From the NCBI RefSeq assembly GCF_947503385.1, contig NZ_CANNDO010000013.1:1-43992 (forward strand): a stretch of DNA of 43,992 bases. The letters are read 5' to 3'. This document shows positions 25,312 through 34,242 of this stretch, piece after piece; positions within the stretch are counted from its first letter, which is position 1; the number at the start of each line of letters is the position of its first letter. This DNA is from an uncultured Tateyamaria sp. GTDB lineage: Bacteria; Pseudomonadota; Alphaproteobacteria; Rhodobacterales; Rhodobacteraceae. The notes under the pieces are model-generated. The model had not been told where the DNA came from and made no database searches. It saw only the letters and a program-made list of their open reading frames with translations. A program made the position numbers and the translations under genes.

Positions 25312-26903
25312 CCGCCCGTGGATATGATTTCATCGTGATCGGCGGAGGCTCTGCCGGATCGGCCATAGCGGCCCGCTTGTCAGAGGATCCCAGTGCCCGT
25401 GTCTTGCTTTTGGAAGCGGGCGGCAGTGACCGCCACCCGTTCTTCCATCTGCCCGCGGGGTTTGCAAAAATGACCAAGGGCATTGGGTCTTGGGGGTGGT
25501 CGACGACGCCGCAAAAGGCGATGCGGGATAAGGTGTTCACCTATACCCAAGCCAAGGTCATTGGCGGCGGTTCCGCAATCAACGCTCAGATTTATACCCG
25601 TGGTGCCGCACAGGATTATGATGGCTGGCGGCAGATGGGCTGCGAGGGTTGGAGCTATGAAGACGTGCTCCCTTACTTCAAGAAGTCCGAGGACAACGAC
25701 ACCCACAACGGTCGATATCATGGCAAGGGTGGGCCGCTTGGTGTCTCAATGCCTGCTGCCCCTTTGCCAATCTGCGATGCTTTTATCGAAGCCGCCGGAC
25801 AAGTTGGTATTCCGCAAGCGACCGATATGAATGGTGAAAGACAGGACGGTGCCGGTTATTACCAGCTGACCCAAAAAAACGCGCGCAGGTCTTCTGCCGC
25901 GATGGCCTTTCTGGGGCAGGCGCGGGGTCGCAAGAATTTGACGATCCAGAAGAAGGCGCAGGTCAATCGAATTGTGGTTGAGAACGGCTGCGCCACAGGT
26001 GTCGAGATGGCTGATGGGTCCGTTATCGCGGCGGACCGCGAGGTTATTCTGTCCTCAGGTGCGATCGGGTCACCGCGGCTGCTGCAGCTGTCCGGCATCG
26101 GCCCTGCGGACCATCTCGCGGGCCTCGGTATCGACGTGGTCTATGATCAGCCAAACGTTGGTGCGAACCTGCAGGACCATTTGGATCTCTATGCCATTTG
26201 CGAGGTCACAGGACCTCATACCTATGATCGCTTCGCTAAATTGCATCTCAGTGCGTTCGCCGCCCTGCAATACATCTTCACCCGTAAGGGGCCTGTGGCC
26301 TCCAGCCTCTTTGAGACGGGGGGCTTTTGGTACGCGGATGAAAACGCGGAAACGCCTGACATCCAAATGCATCTGGGGTTGGGGACCGGCATCGAAGCGG
26401 GCGTTGTGGCGATGCCGAATGGCGGGGTGACGCTCAACGCGTGCCACCTGCGCCCCCGTTCGCGAGGGACTGTTCGGCTTCAATCGGCCCACCCCAAGGA
26501 CATGCCTTTGATCGATCCAAACTACCTGTCAGATTCCTATGACCGTGACATGTCGATCCGCGGCTTGAAACTGGTGCAAGAGATCCTCTCTCAGGCAGCG
26601 CTAAGCAAATATATCCTGGCCGAGCGTTTGCCCGGACCGGATGTGAAGACGGACGAAGACTATTTCAACTTCATCTGTGTCCATTCAAAGACGTCGCATC
26701 ACTGCGCTGGCACCTGCCGAATGGGTGCGGATGAGACTGCGGTGCTGAACCCGCGTCTAAAGTTCAATGGAATTGAACGGCTGCGCGTCGCCGATGCGTC
26801 GGTCATGCCGACTGTCAACTCATCCAACACGAATGCTCCCTCCATCATGATCGGCGAGAAAGCTGCGGACATGATCAAACAAGACCAAGGAATGTCCCAA
26901 TGA
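25308..26903 (+). CDS. GMC-family FAD oxidoreductase 2 (choline-dehydrogenase-like)
   Basis: A 531-residue GMC enzyme, distinct in sequence from the first and closer to choline/alcohol dehydrogenases. The FAD-binding start is FIVIGGGSAGSAIAARLSEDP (residues 6-26), and the family signature near residue 83 reads KVIGGGSAINAQIYTRG. The active-site His is in HHCAGTCRMG and the tail ends with NTNAPSIMIGEKAADMI. The start overlaps the first GMC stop as ATGA, and its own stop overlaps the Dabb gene as ATGA. Two adjacent GMC enzymes suggest two successive oxidations or different physiological substrates. Confidence 0.88.
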   Translation: MTARGYDFIVIGGGSAGSAIAARLSEDPSARVLLLEAGGSDRHPFFHLPAGFAKMTKGIGSWGWSTTPQKAMRDKVFTYTQAKVIGGGSAINAQIYTRGAAQDYDGWRQMGCEGWSYEDVLPYFKKSEDNDTHNGRYHGKGGPLGVSMPAAPLPICDAFIEAAGQVGIPQATDMNGERQDGAGYYQLTQKNARRSSAAMAFLGQARGRKNLTIQKKAQVNRIVVENGCATGVEMADGSVIAADREVILSSGAIGSPRLLQLSGIGPADHLAGLGIDVVYDQPNVGANLQDHLDLYAICEVTGPHTYDRFAKLHLSAFAALQYIFTRKGPVASSLFETGGFWYADENAETPDIQMHLGLGTGIEAGVVAMPNGGVTLNACHLRPRSRGTVRLQSAHPKDMPLIDPNYLSDSYDRDMSIRGLKLVQEILSQAALSKYILAERLPGPDVKTDEDYFNFICVHSKTSHHCAGTCRMGADETAVLNPRLKFNGIERLRVADASVMPTVNSSNTNAPSIMIGEKAADMIKQDQGMSQ

Positions 26904-27208
26904 TCCGGCACATAGTCCTCACCAAGTTCAAATCCGAAGTGTCCGAGGAGACCATAAAAGGCATCTATGATGGTTTGGCTGCTGTGGCCGGCAAGCTGCC
27001 CGGCGCTGCAAACTTTACCGGCGGGCGGTCCCAAAGCCCTGAACAGATCGAACGTGGCTACATGCACGGCTTTGTCATCGACTTTGACAGCTGGGACGCA
27101 CTGCTAACCTACGCACACAATGAAGAGCACAAGGCCTTAGGCGGCCAGATTGTGGCAAATGCAGTGGGCGGACTCGACGGTGTTCTGGTTCTCGACCTCG
27201 ACGTGTAG
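26900..27208 (+). CDS. Dabb-family small protein
   Basis: A 102-residue protein with the stress-responsive alpha/beta barrel (Dabb) pattern. IRHIVLTKFKSEVSEETI opens the domain, and GYMHGFVIDFDSWDALLTYAHNEEHKAL closes the ferredoxin-like fold, which normally dimerises. Some relatives are enzymes acting on polyketides or aromatic intermediates, and many have no known function. It is translationally coupled to the second GMC enzyme through ATGA, so it probably acts on or stabilises that enzyme's product. Confidence 0.85.
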   Translation: MIRHIVLTKFKSEVSEETIKGIYDGLAAVAGKLPGAANFTGGRSQSPEQIERGYMHGFVIDFDSWDALLTYAHNEEHKALGGQIVANAVGGLDGVLVLDLDV

Positions 27209-27232
27209 TTAGGGGCAAAGGAGACCTTACAC

Positions 27233-28237
27233 ATGAAAAGCCGCCCCACCATTCTGGACGTCGCCAAACAGGCCGGCGTGTCGAAATCCACCGTCAGCCT
27301 TGTTTTGCAAGGCGCGACATCGGTCAAGGATGAGACGCGCAAGTCGGTGCGGCAGGCAATGGCGGAGATCGGCTATGTCTACAACCGGTCTGCGGCGACG
27401 TTGCGGTCTTCGTCATCCGGTTTGATCGGGCTTGTGATCAACGACCTGCGCAACCCGTTTTTTACGGAATTCGCGGCCCTCTTTCAGATGGAGCTGGCGC
27501 AGGCTGGGTTTGCAACGGTGCTGGCCAACACCGATGAGGACCCAAAATTGCAGGGCCAAATGATCTCGTCGCTCGTGGAACACGGGGTTTCCGGTTTCAT
27601 CATTTCACCGGCCTATGGGAACGAAGCCGCAACACTCGCGGTTTTGGACGCTGCGAACACACCGACATTGCAAGTCTTTCGAACGCTGGAACGAGACGGC
27701 GGTACATTTCCCTTGCTCGCTCCCGATTACCTGACAGGCGGCCGCCTCGCGGCTGAGCATCTGCTGGATCAAGGGTGTAAAAAGATTGCCTTCCTTGGCG
27801 GACTGGAAGGACGTCCCGTGACCCGTGAACGTATGGCCGGGTATCTGTCTGTATTGGAAGAACGCGGGCTGGATCCGTTGGTCCTGACCGGACAATCGAC
27901 ACGCGCTTTCGGCAAGAAAATGGCAGCGCACTTGCAGGCGGAGCATCCCGAGGTCGACGGTGTGATATGCTTCAACGACCTTGTTGCGCTTGGCGTCCTT
28001 GCCGCCTGTCCCGATCTTGGGATCAAGGCGGGGCCCGAGCTTCGTGTTGTCGGATTTGATGACATCGAAGATGGGCTGGACAGCTACCCGCCGCTGACAA
28101 CCGTCAGCTGCAATATCCCAGATTTCGCCGCCTCAGCCGCGCGGCAGATCGTGGCGTGGATCAAGGATGGCGTTGCCCCACCGTCCGAGGCCCGTAGTCC
28201 TGTGCGGTTGGTTATCCGCGCATCCAGTTGCGATTGA
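27233..28237 (+). CDS. LacI-family transcriptional regulator
   Basis: A 334-residue repressor. The N-terminal HTH and hinge are intact (TILDVAKQAGVSKSTVSLVL, then YVYNRSAATLRSSSSGLIGLV). The periplasmic-binding-protein-like effector domain follows (residues 60-334). It is encoded in the middle of the operon it most likely controls, 25 bases after the Dabb gene with an AAAGGAGA site. The two tandem palindromes at 14211-14255 are the predicted binding sites, giving autoregulation. The inducer would be the transported compound or a pathway intermediate. Confidence 0.9.
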   Translation: MKSRPTILDVAKQAGVSKSTVSLVLQGATSVKDETRKSVRQAMAEIGYVYNRSAATLRSSSSGLIGLVINDLRNPFFTEFAALFQMELAQAGFATVLANTDEDPKLQGQMISSLVEHGVSGFIISPAYGNEAATLAVLDAANTPTLQVFRTLERDGGTFPLLAPDYLTGGRLAAEHLLDQGCKKIAFLGGLEGRPVTRERMAGYLSVLEERGLDPLVLTGQSTRAFGKKMAAHLQAEHPEVDGVICFNDLVALGVLAACPDLGIKAGPELRVVGFDDIEDGLDSYPPLTTVSCNIPDFAASAARQIVAWIKDGVAPPSEARSPVRLVIRASSCD

Positions 28238-28253
28238 ACGAAAGGACAACGAG

Positions 28254-29420
28254 ATGACCGAAGTCAGGGTTGCCGTGCTTGGCGCGTCAGGTTGGATGGG
28301 CAAGACCCATACAATGGCCTACCAGAGCTTTCCTCATTTCTTTGGGCCGGAAAACGGCACTGCCCGTGTGGTCGCCCTGGTCGAGGCGAACCCCACGGCG
28401 GCCAAGGATCTGGCATTTCGCGCGCCAGATGCAAAGATCCTCGACAATTGGCAGGATGCTGTGAACGACCCAGATGTTGATTTGATCGACATTTGTTTGC
28501 CGGACAACATGCATTACGACGTCGCGAAAGCAGCACTGCTTGCTGGTAAGCACGTCTATTGCGAAAAGCCGTTGGCTGACACTGCGCTGCAAGCCCGTGA
28601 ACTGGCTGATCTTGCCAAGGCAAAGCGGCTGATCACCCGCGTCGGCCATTCGTTCCCGCGCAACCCGATACATGATCGCGCAAAGGAGATCATAGACGCT
28701 GGTGAGATTGGTGAGATCAAACTGTTCAAGGCTTGCCAGCACATCGACATCTATGCTGACCCGTTGGCCCCCTACATGTGGCGCGCGGACGGCGACCTCG
28801 CGCCGACGGGCATCATTGGTGACACCGGCAGCCATGTGTTCAGCTTTATGGAGTTTCTGGTGGGCAAAGTGTCCTCTTTGATCGCGGACAGCTACATCAC
28901 CGCGCCAAGACGACCCAGGGTCGACGGGCTGGACTACGGTGACGACCCGCCGCCTATCACAAACGACACCGAATGGGGCGACGTGACAAACCCCGACGGC
29001 ACCAATATCCTGTGTACGTTTGAAAACGGGGCCAAAGGGCTGATTGATTTCAGCCGCGTGGCCACAGGCCGCAAGTTTATGCAGACCTATGAGATTTACG
29101 GCACCAAAGGCAGCTTGGCTTACACCTTTGACGAGGTGAACCGGCTGCGGTTCTACTCGAACGATGATGCCGTCGGACGTCGCGGGTTCCGCGAGATTGA
29201 CATTGGCCCAGAGCATCCGACCTATGCGGCCTTTCTGCCGCTGCCGAACTTCGCCTTGGGCTACAACGAAAGCAAAATCATCGAGATTGCCGAAGTGATC
29301 AAATCCATCACTTCAAACACCCCGATGTGGCCAACCTTTGAGAACGGCCATCACATTTGCCAGATTGTAGATGCGTGTATGGCATCGTCCGACAAGCGTG
29401 CTTGGACGGACATCACCTAA
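28254..29420 (+). CDS. Gfo/Idh/MocA-family oxidoreductase
   Basis: A 388-residue NAD(P)-dependent sugar or cyclitol oxidoreductase. The Rossmann motif is VAVLGASGWMGKTHTMAYQS (residues 4-23), and the conserved catalytic-lysine motif is CEKPLADTALQARELADLAK near 102-121. The C-terminal alpha/beta substrate domain includes LAPTGIIGDTGSHVF, whose histidine is typical. ATG 28254 is chosen because AAAGGACAACGAG precedes it and similarity begins there. The open frame from 28167 overlaps LacI. Relatives act on inositol, glucose, 1,5-anhydro sugars and levoglucosan, so it fits a cyclic polyol or glycoside substrate. Confidence 0.9.
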   Translation: MTEVRVAVLGASGWMGKTHTMAYQSFPHFFGPENGTARVVALVEANPTAAKDLAFRAPDAKILDNWQDAVNDPDVDLIDICLPDNMHYDVAKAALLAGKHVYCEKPLADTALQARELADLAKAKRLITRVGHSFPRNPIHDRAKEIIDAGEIGEIKLFKACQHIDIYADPLAPYMWRADGDLAPTGIIGDTGSHVFSFMEFLVGKVSSLIADSYITAPRRPRVDGLDYGDDPPPITNDTEWGDVTNPDGTNILCTFENGAKGLIDFSRVATGRKFMQTYEIYGTKGSLAYTFDEVNRLRFYSNDDAVGRRGFREIDIGPEHPTYAAFLPLPNFALGYNESKIIEIAEVIKSITSNTPMWPTFENGHHICQIVDACMASSDKRAWTDIT

Positions 29421-29435
29421 AGCCGAGGAGCCGCT

Positions 29436-31502
29436 GTGTCGCTTTCCGTCCCTCAAGAGATCCTTGATGCGCTGACCGATGTGGTCATGCCGCGATTGAA
29501 ACCAGAGCCTGAGGTGGCCGAGATGCTCCGTATCGGCGGTTTTGATGTGCCGGTTTATCGGACAGGTGCGCTCGTTATCGGTAGTGGCGCGGCTGGTCTG
29601 CGCGCGGCGGTCGAGATGAAACGCCGCGGTGTTTATGTCACGATCATCAGCCAAAGCGCCTGGGGCGGGACGTCAGCCTGTTCCGGTTCTGACAAGCAGA
29701 CCTTGCACACCGCAAATACCAAAGATCAGGGCGACAACTTTCAGGCGATGGCCGAGGCGATCCGCGCGGGCGGCGCCATGGACGAGGACACCGCCTATAT
29801 CGAGGCTGTGGGGTCCGTGCGCGCGATGGCGTCCTTGCAATACCTTGGCCTGCCTTTACCACAGGATCATCTTGGCGGCACGTTGCGTTATCAGACTGAC
29901 CATGATGAAGTTGGGCGTGCGACATCCTGTGGACCACGCACTTCCCGACTGATGGTCAAGGTTTTGGCGGAAGAAGCGATCCGCCTTGATATCCCGTTCT
30001 TCAATCACACCACAGCGATCAAAGTCCTAAAAGACGCGCAAGGCGTTACAGGCCTGCTTGCGATCCGTCCTAAGGAAGCGTCCGATGCTAATCCCTACGG
30101 CCTAACCCTAAGTGCTTGTTCTGCGATGGTTTTTGCCGCCGGTGGCCCGGGTGAGATGTACCGGGACAGCGTCTTCCCAAATGGCTGTTTCGGCACCCTA
30201 GGGCTGGCGTTGGAATCCGGTCTGGAGCTGACCAATATCACCGAAAGTCAGTTTGGCATCGGAACTCGTCGTGAAGGCTTTCCATGGAACCTTTCGGGTA
30301 CCTATGTGCAGGTGATCCCGCATATCTATTCTGTTGATACCGAGGGCACCGAGCATCATTTCCTCGCCGATTATTATCGCACCACCCAAGAGATGGCGTC
30401 GAACATCTTTCGCAAGGGCTACCAATGGCCCTTCCACGCAAGCCGGATGCTCGATTTTCAGTCAAGCCTCGTGGATCTTGCCATTTTCCGAGAAAGCCAG
30501 AAGGGCCGTCGCGTCTACATGGATTTCAATCGCAATCCGGTGGCGATTGACGCTCCCTTCAGCCTCGACCGGCTAGACCCGGATGTCGGGGCGTATCTGC
30601 GAAATGCAGGTGCGGATCACGCATTGCCCATTGATCGCCTTCGCCACATGAACCCGCTCGCGATTGAGCTCTACAAGCGCTACAAGGTTGATATCACTGC
30701 AGATCCCTTGGAATTTGCCGTGAACAACCAGCATATGAACGGGGGCATCGCCGTTGATACTTGGGGACGGACAAATGTCTCGGGCATCTACGCGGTGGGC
30801 GAAGCGTCGGGCACACATGGTGTCACCCGCCCTGGTGGTTCGGCCCTCAATGCAGGGCAGGTTTTTGGAACACGTGTCGCAGAGCATATCGGCGCGTCGA
30901 GTGTTGCCGCCGCGCCGTCATCGGCCAACATCTCCACCGTGGGAGAGGCAGCCGTTTCTGAGGTAATGCGCCTGCTGACCCGTGAAAGTGGTCAGTCATG
31001 GAAGGACATTCGCACAGAAGTGCAAGCCCGGATGAGTGACCATGCGGGCATCTTGTGCACAGCCCATGATGTGACCATGGCCATGGAAGGGGCTCGCACC
31101 TTGAACGCGCAAATCCGCGCACATGGTCTTCAGGTCTCGCGCACGGGCGAGGTGGCCCGCGCCATTCAATGGCAGCAGATGGCAGTCGCATCCGAGGCCG
31201 TGTTGTCAGCGCTGGATCATTATATCGCGCAGGGTGGTGGAAGTCGGGGTGCCCGAGCGATCTGCGACCCAACAGGGGACTCCTTGCCGCAATCGGTGCA
31301 TGGGTCGCTGCCCGAGGTGCGGTTCCGCGCGGAACGCGACACCGACAAACAGAGCCAGCTGCGGGTTCGACTGGAGGGAACCTACATGATTGTCACAAAG
31401 GTACCAAATCGCCCCTATGACGGCGACCAATCGTTCTTTGAACGCGATTGGCCGGCATGGCTCACTGGTGGAATCTACGACCAAGATACCGCGCCACTAT
31501 GA
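29436..31502 (+). CDS. Fumarate-reductase-like FAD-binding oxidoreductase
   Basis: A 688-residue flavoprotein of the succinate dehydrogenase/fumarate reductase superfamily. FAD binds at ALVIGSGAAGLRAAVEMKRRG (about residues 46-66). The flavin and active-site blocks QHMNGGIAVDTWGRTNVSG and GIYAVGEASGTHGVTRPGGS are well kept. It is not a respiratory complex subunit, since iron-sulphur and anchor genes are absent. A role in reducing or dehydrogenating a soluble intermediate, with Gfo/Idh as partner, is inferred from position. The start is GTG 29436, 15 bases after the previous stop, with CCGAGGAG upstream. Its stop overlaps the kinase start as ATGA. Confidence 0.85.
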   Translation: MSLSVPQEILDALTDVVMPRLKPEPEVAEMLRIGGFDVPVYRTGALVIGSGAAGLRAAVEMKRRGVYVTIISQSAWGGTSACSGSDKQTLHTANTKDQGDNFQAMAEAIRAGGAMDEDTAYIEAVGSVRAMASLQYLGLPLPQDHLGGTLRYQTDHDEVGRATSCGPRTSRLMVKVLAEEAIRLDIPFFNHTTAIKVLKDAQGVTGLLAIRPKEASDANPYGLTLSACSAMVFAAGGPGEMYRDSVFPNGCFGTLGLALESGLELTNITESQFGIGTRREGFPWNLSGTYVQVIPHIYSVDTEGTEHHFLADYYRTTQEMASNIFRKGYQWPFHASRMLDFQSSLVDLAIFRESQKGRRVYMDFNRNPVAIDAPFSLDRLDPDVGAYLRNAGADHALPIDRLRHMNPLAIELYKRYKVDITADPLEFAVNNQHMNGGIAVDTWGRTNVSGIYAVGEASGTHGVTRPGGSALNAGQVFGTRVAEHIGASSVAAAPSSANISTVGEAAVSEVMRLLTRESGQSWKDIRTEVQARMSDHAGILCTAHDVTMAMEGARTLNAQIRAHGLQVSRTGEVARAIQWQQMAVASEAVLSALDHYIAQGGGSRGARAICDPTGDSLPQSVHGSLPEVRFRAERDTDKQSQLRVRLEGTYMIVTKVPNRPYDGDQSFFERDWPAWLTGGIYDQDTAPL

Positions 31503-32455
31503 TCAGCTTTCAGTCAAACAGGACGGTTGCGCTGGGCGAGGCCATGATCGAGATGGCCGAAACGGGCGGCAGCACCTATCGGAAGGACTTTGCAGGCGAC
31601 ACGTTCAATACCGCTTGGCATATGGCGCAGATTCCCGACGTAGAACTGCCCGTGCGTTTCGCCACAAAGGTTGGGACTGACACCCTGTCCACAAAGTTCA
31701 TCGCGAGTTTGCACGCGGACGGGCTTGATACATCGCATGTCGGTCGTGTCTCGGATCGCATGATGGGCCTTTACATGATTGAGCTCGACGGGGCAGAGCG
31801 CAGTTTCCACTATTGGCGTGAGGCTTCTGCCGCACGTCTTTTGGCCGAAGATGAAGATTGCCTGAAACAGTCAGTGCAAGGCGCGGGTCTGATCCACGTC
31901 TCAGGTGTAACCCTTGCAATACTGCGGCCCGACGCGCGCGCACGGCTGATCTCAGTGCTGGCGTTTGCGCGAACGCAGGGGGCGCGTGTTTCATTTGACC
32001 CAAATGTACGCCCACGGCTGTGGTCGTCTTCCGTTGAGACCTGTGACGCGATTGAGGCTATGCTTTGCGTAACCGACATTGCCTTGCCGAGTTTTGACGA
32101 CGAAGCAGCACTGTGGGGCGATGGGTCGCCTCATGAGACAATCGAACGGCTTCGTGCGGCGCGCGTTTCGGAAATCGTGGTCAAGAATGGCGCGGCACCC
32201 GTGACATTTTGGGATGGTGAACAGGTCGCCGAAGTCCCTTGTAAATCCGTCTCAGGTATCCGTGACACATCCGGGGCAGGGGATGCCTTCAATGCTGGAT
32301 ATCTCGCTGCTCGTCTCGAAGGCCGCGTGCCGGTACATGCGATCGCTAGCGGACAGATTATGTCAGCGGCCGTATTGCAACAATTCGGAGCGCGAATTCC
32401 TTCGGGTCAGGTCCCGAGCCTCGAAATTTCTACGCCCCAAATGGAAGACAGATGA
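31499..32455 (+). CDS. kdgK: 2-keto-3-deoxygluconate kinase-like PfkB sugar kinase
   Basis: A 318-residue ribokinase-family (PfkB) kinase. The C-terminal catalytic motif DTSGAGDAFNAGYLAARL (near residues 256-273) holds the GAGD catalytic Asp, and the N-terminal substrate region includes ALGEAMIEM and GGSTYRKDFAGDTFN. The FAGDTFNTA pattern and the adjacent KDPG aldolase favour 2-keto-3-deoxygluconate as substrate over fructose or ribose. Start ATG 31499 overlaps the flavoprotein stop (ATGA), and its stop overlaps the aldolase start (ATGA). The frame upstream to 31448 is not used. Confidence 0.85.
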   Translation: MISFQSNRTVALGEAMIEMAETGGSTYRKDFAGDTFNTAWHMAQIPDVELPVRFATKVGTDTLSTKFIASLHADGLDTSHVGRVSDRMMGLYMIELDGAERSFHYWREASAARLLAEDEDCLKQSVQGAGLIHVSGVTLAILRPDARARLISVLAFARTQGARVSFDPNVRPRLWSSSVETCDAIEAMLCVTDIALPSFDDEAALWGDGSPHETIERLRAARVSEIVVKNGAAPVTFWDGEQVAEVPCKSVSGIRDTSGAGDAFNAGYLAARLEGRVPVHAIASGQIMSAAVLQQFGARIPSGQVPSLEISTPQMEDR

Positions 32456-33107
32456 GCGTATTCGAGTCCATTGCGCGATACGGAGTTGTCCCTGTCACCA
32501 CGATTGAAGACGCAACGGACGCGTTGGCATTGGCTGACGTGCTTATCGGCGCAGGACTGCCTGTTGCGGAAATTACGCTTCGAACGGAAGCGGCCATAAG
32601 TGCGATTGCGCAAATCGCGAAGTATCGGCCTGAGATGCTTGTCGGAGCAGGAACTGTGTTGAATGAAGAACAGCTGTGTGCGGCGCAGACTGCTGGTGGG
32701 GCATTCGCGTTACCTCCGGGCATTGATGTCGCCACTTTGTCAGCTGCGCAAACCCTCGGATTACCTTTTGCCCCGGGGTAATGACACCTTCCGATGTACA
32801 GATCGCATTGCGATCAGGTTGCGAAATGGTGAAGTTCTTTCCTGCGACAGCCTCAGGTGGTTTGACGATGCTTAAAGGCGTGGCGGAACCTTTCCGCCAT
32901 ACCGGTCTCAGGTTCAATCCCACCGGTGGCATCACCCTTGATACGATGACGGACTGGCTGAGTTATGGCCCCGTGAATGCGGTCGGTGGGAGTTGGATCG
33001 CGAAGTCTCAGGACATTTCCGAGGGAAACTGGGAAGCGATCCACCATCGGGCGAAAACGGCAAGAGCGATGGCTGACCAAATTGCAGCAGATGAAGGTCC
33101 GTTTTAA
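32452..33107 (+). pseudogene. eda: KDPG aldolase split by a one-base deletion
   Basis: 2-keto-3-deoxy-6-phosphogluconate aldolase would cleave KDPG to pyruvate and glyceraldehyde 3-phosphate. The first frame (32452-32781, 109 aa) carries AEITLRTEAA with the catalytic Glu and GAGTVL. It ends LPFAPG then TAA. The second frame (32781-33107, 108 aa) starts MTPSDVQIALRSG and holds the Schiff-base Lys in CEMVKFFPATASGG. Intact relatives read APGVMTPSD, so one G is missing from a run (four Gs where five are expected). The break creates TAATG, so the second half could still be translated by reinitiation. Combined length fits the usual 210-220 residues. It is probably a pseudogene or sequencing error, possibly a functional two-piece enzyme. 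Confidence 0.85.
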
Positions 33108-33413
33108 GAACATATCGGGACTTCCTTTGGCTGCTTCTTGTCCAGCACAATGTGATCCTCCTCCACAGAAGTGGTCCTCCGCACTATTTCGCAAAACGGA
33201 GGAAACACATATCAAACAAGTGGCTGGAGCCGGAGTGGATTGTTACGAATTTACTGCGGGTTGAGCTTCTGACGGGGCAAACTATGCCACGTCTTCGAGC
33301 ACAGCCGAGAATGTCTGGCCATTCGTGTGGATCGCCAACTGAGTTTAGGCAATGTCATCTACACCTTGGGTGATCTGTCCGTCCTGCGTGGCATCCTGTC
33401 GTGCATTTGTTTG
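33108..33413. other. Intergenic region after the aldolase
   Basis: No gene is supported. CCTCCG at about 33175 can pair with CGGAGG at about 33196 around a 15-base loop, but there is no T-run, so it is only a weak terminator candidate for the operon. Short open frames here lack family resemblance. The region ends at the left end of the first IS5-type copy. Confidence 0.35.
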
Positions 33414-34040
33414 GGGTCATGACCCATTGATTTTTTGTGTATCGGCATGATCCACGGCTCGAAAACCAACTGCTGAATATGTCTGATCTTTTTTGGCTTG
33501 CGGACACGCAGATGGCGCGTATTACCCCCTTCTTCCCTACGTCCCATGGCAAGCCTCGCGTCGGTGACAAGCGGGTGTTGTCTGGGACTATATTCAACAA
33601 TGGCAATGGCTTACGATGGCGCGACGCACCCGTTGCCTACGGTCGTACAAGACGCTTTACAACGGTTGGAAACGGTGGAGCGACAAGGGCATCTTTGCCC
33701 AGATGATGGCCGGTCTTGCCGCTGATCACGGTGAGCAGACGATGGTCATGATCGCCCCCACCTATCTGAAGGCACATCACACGGCGACCAGTTGGGACGT
33801 CGAAAAAGGGGGGCGTTGACGCCTGATTGGCCTGACCACGGGCGGCATGAATACCAAACTGCACGCCTTTCGCGACAGCCAGGGACGCTCGCTGAACCCG
33901 TTCGTGACGACTGGTCAGGTCAGTTGACGGCATCGGTGCAAGGGCGCTTGTCAGCAGCCTGCCAAAGGTGGATTGGCTGCTCGGTACCCGTGGATATGAC
34001 GCCAACTGGTTCAGAGAAGCGTTGCAAGACAATGGGAAGC
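33414..34040 (+). mobile_element. Decayed, 3'-truncated IS5-family element (copy 1)
   Basis: It starts at GGGTCATGACCC and carries an IS5-family transposase (IS427-like in style). The transposase starts at ATG 33479 (MSDLFWLADTQMARITPFFP) and shows FNNGNGLRWRDAP. It then shifts frame to KTLYNGWKRWSDKGIFAQMM (about 33640), later to GLTTGGMNTKLHAFRDSQGR (about 33830) and to GTRGYDANWFREALQD (about 33985). At least three frame breaks are visible. The similarity stops near 34040, before the expected GRLKDWRR region and right end, so the 3' end is lost. It cannot move by itself. The first 210 bases match the second copy at 43783 with four differences by eye. Confidence 0.8.
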
Positions 34041-34113
34041 GTCACGAAAACACTGAGCGCTTGGGTTTTCGTGCGGCCTACAAGAGACCTTGGCTGATCC
34101 TTCTTCCCTTTGA

Positions 34114-34242
34114 TCAAATTTCGCAAAGGCCAGACGCCACTTTCAGCGCAAAGAGAATGCCAGCAAAACCAAGCACAAGCAGGTATTCAGGCCCCAAACC
34201 AACAGAGACAACCTGTGTTTCGATTTCATTCGGCGCAATTGA
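34114..34242 (-). other. Coding-like in-frame extension after the reductase stop
   Basis: After the TGA of the ferric-reductase-like gene the same frame stays open for about 42 more codons to TGA at 34114-34116. It reads APNEIETQVVSVGLGPEYLL followed by VLGFAGILFALKVASGL. This looks protein-like and contains one possible membrane segment. There is no good start codon or ribosome site for a separate gene. It could be a small coupled membrane peptide using a weak start, the remnant of one, or chance. Confidence 0.3.
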
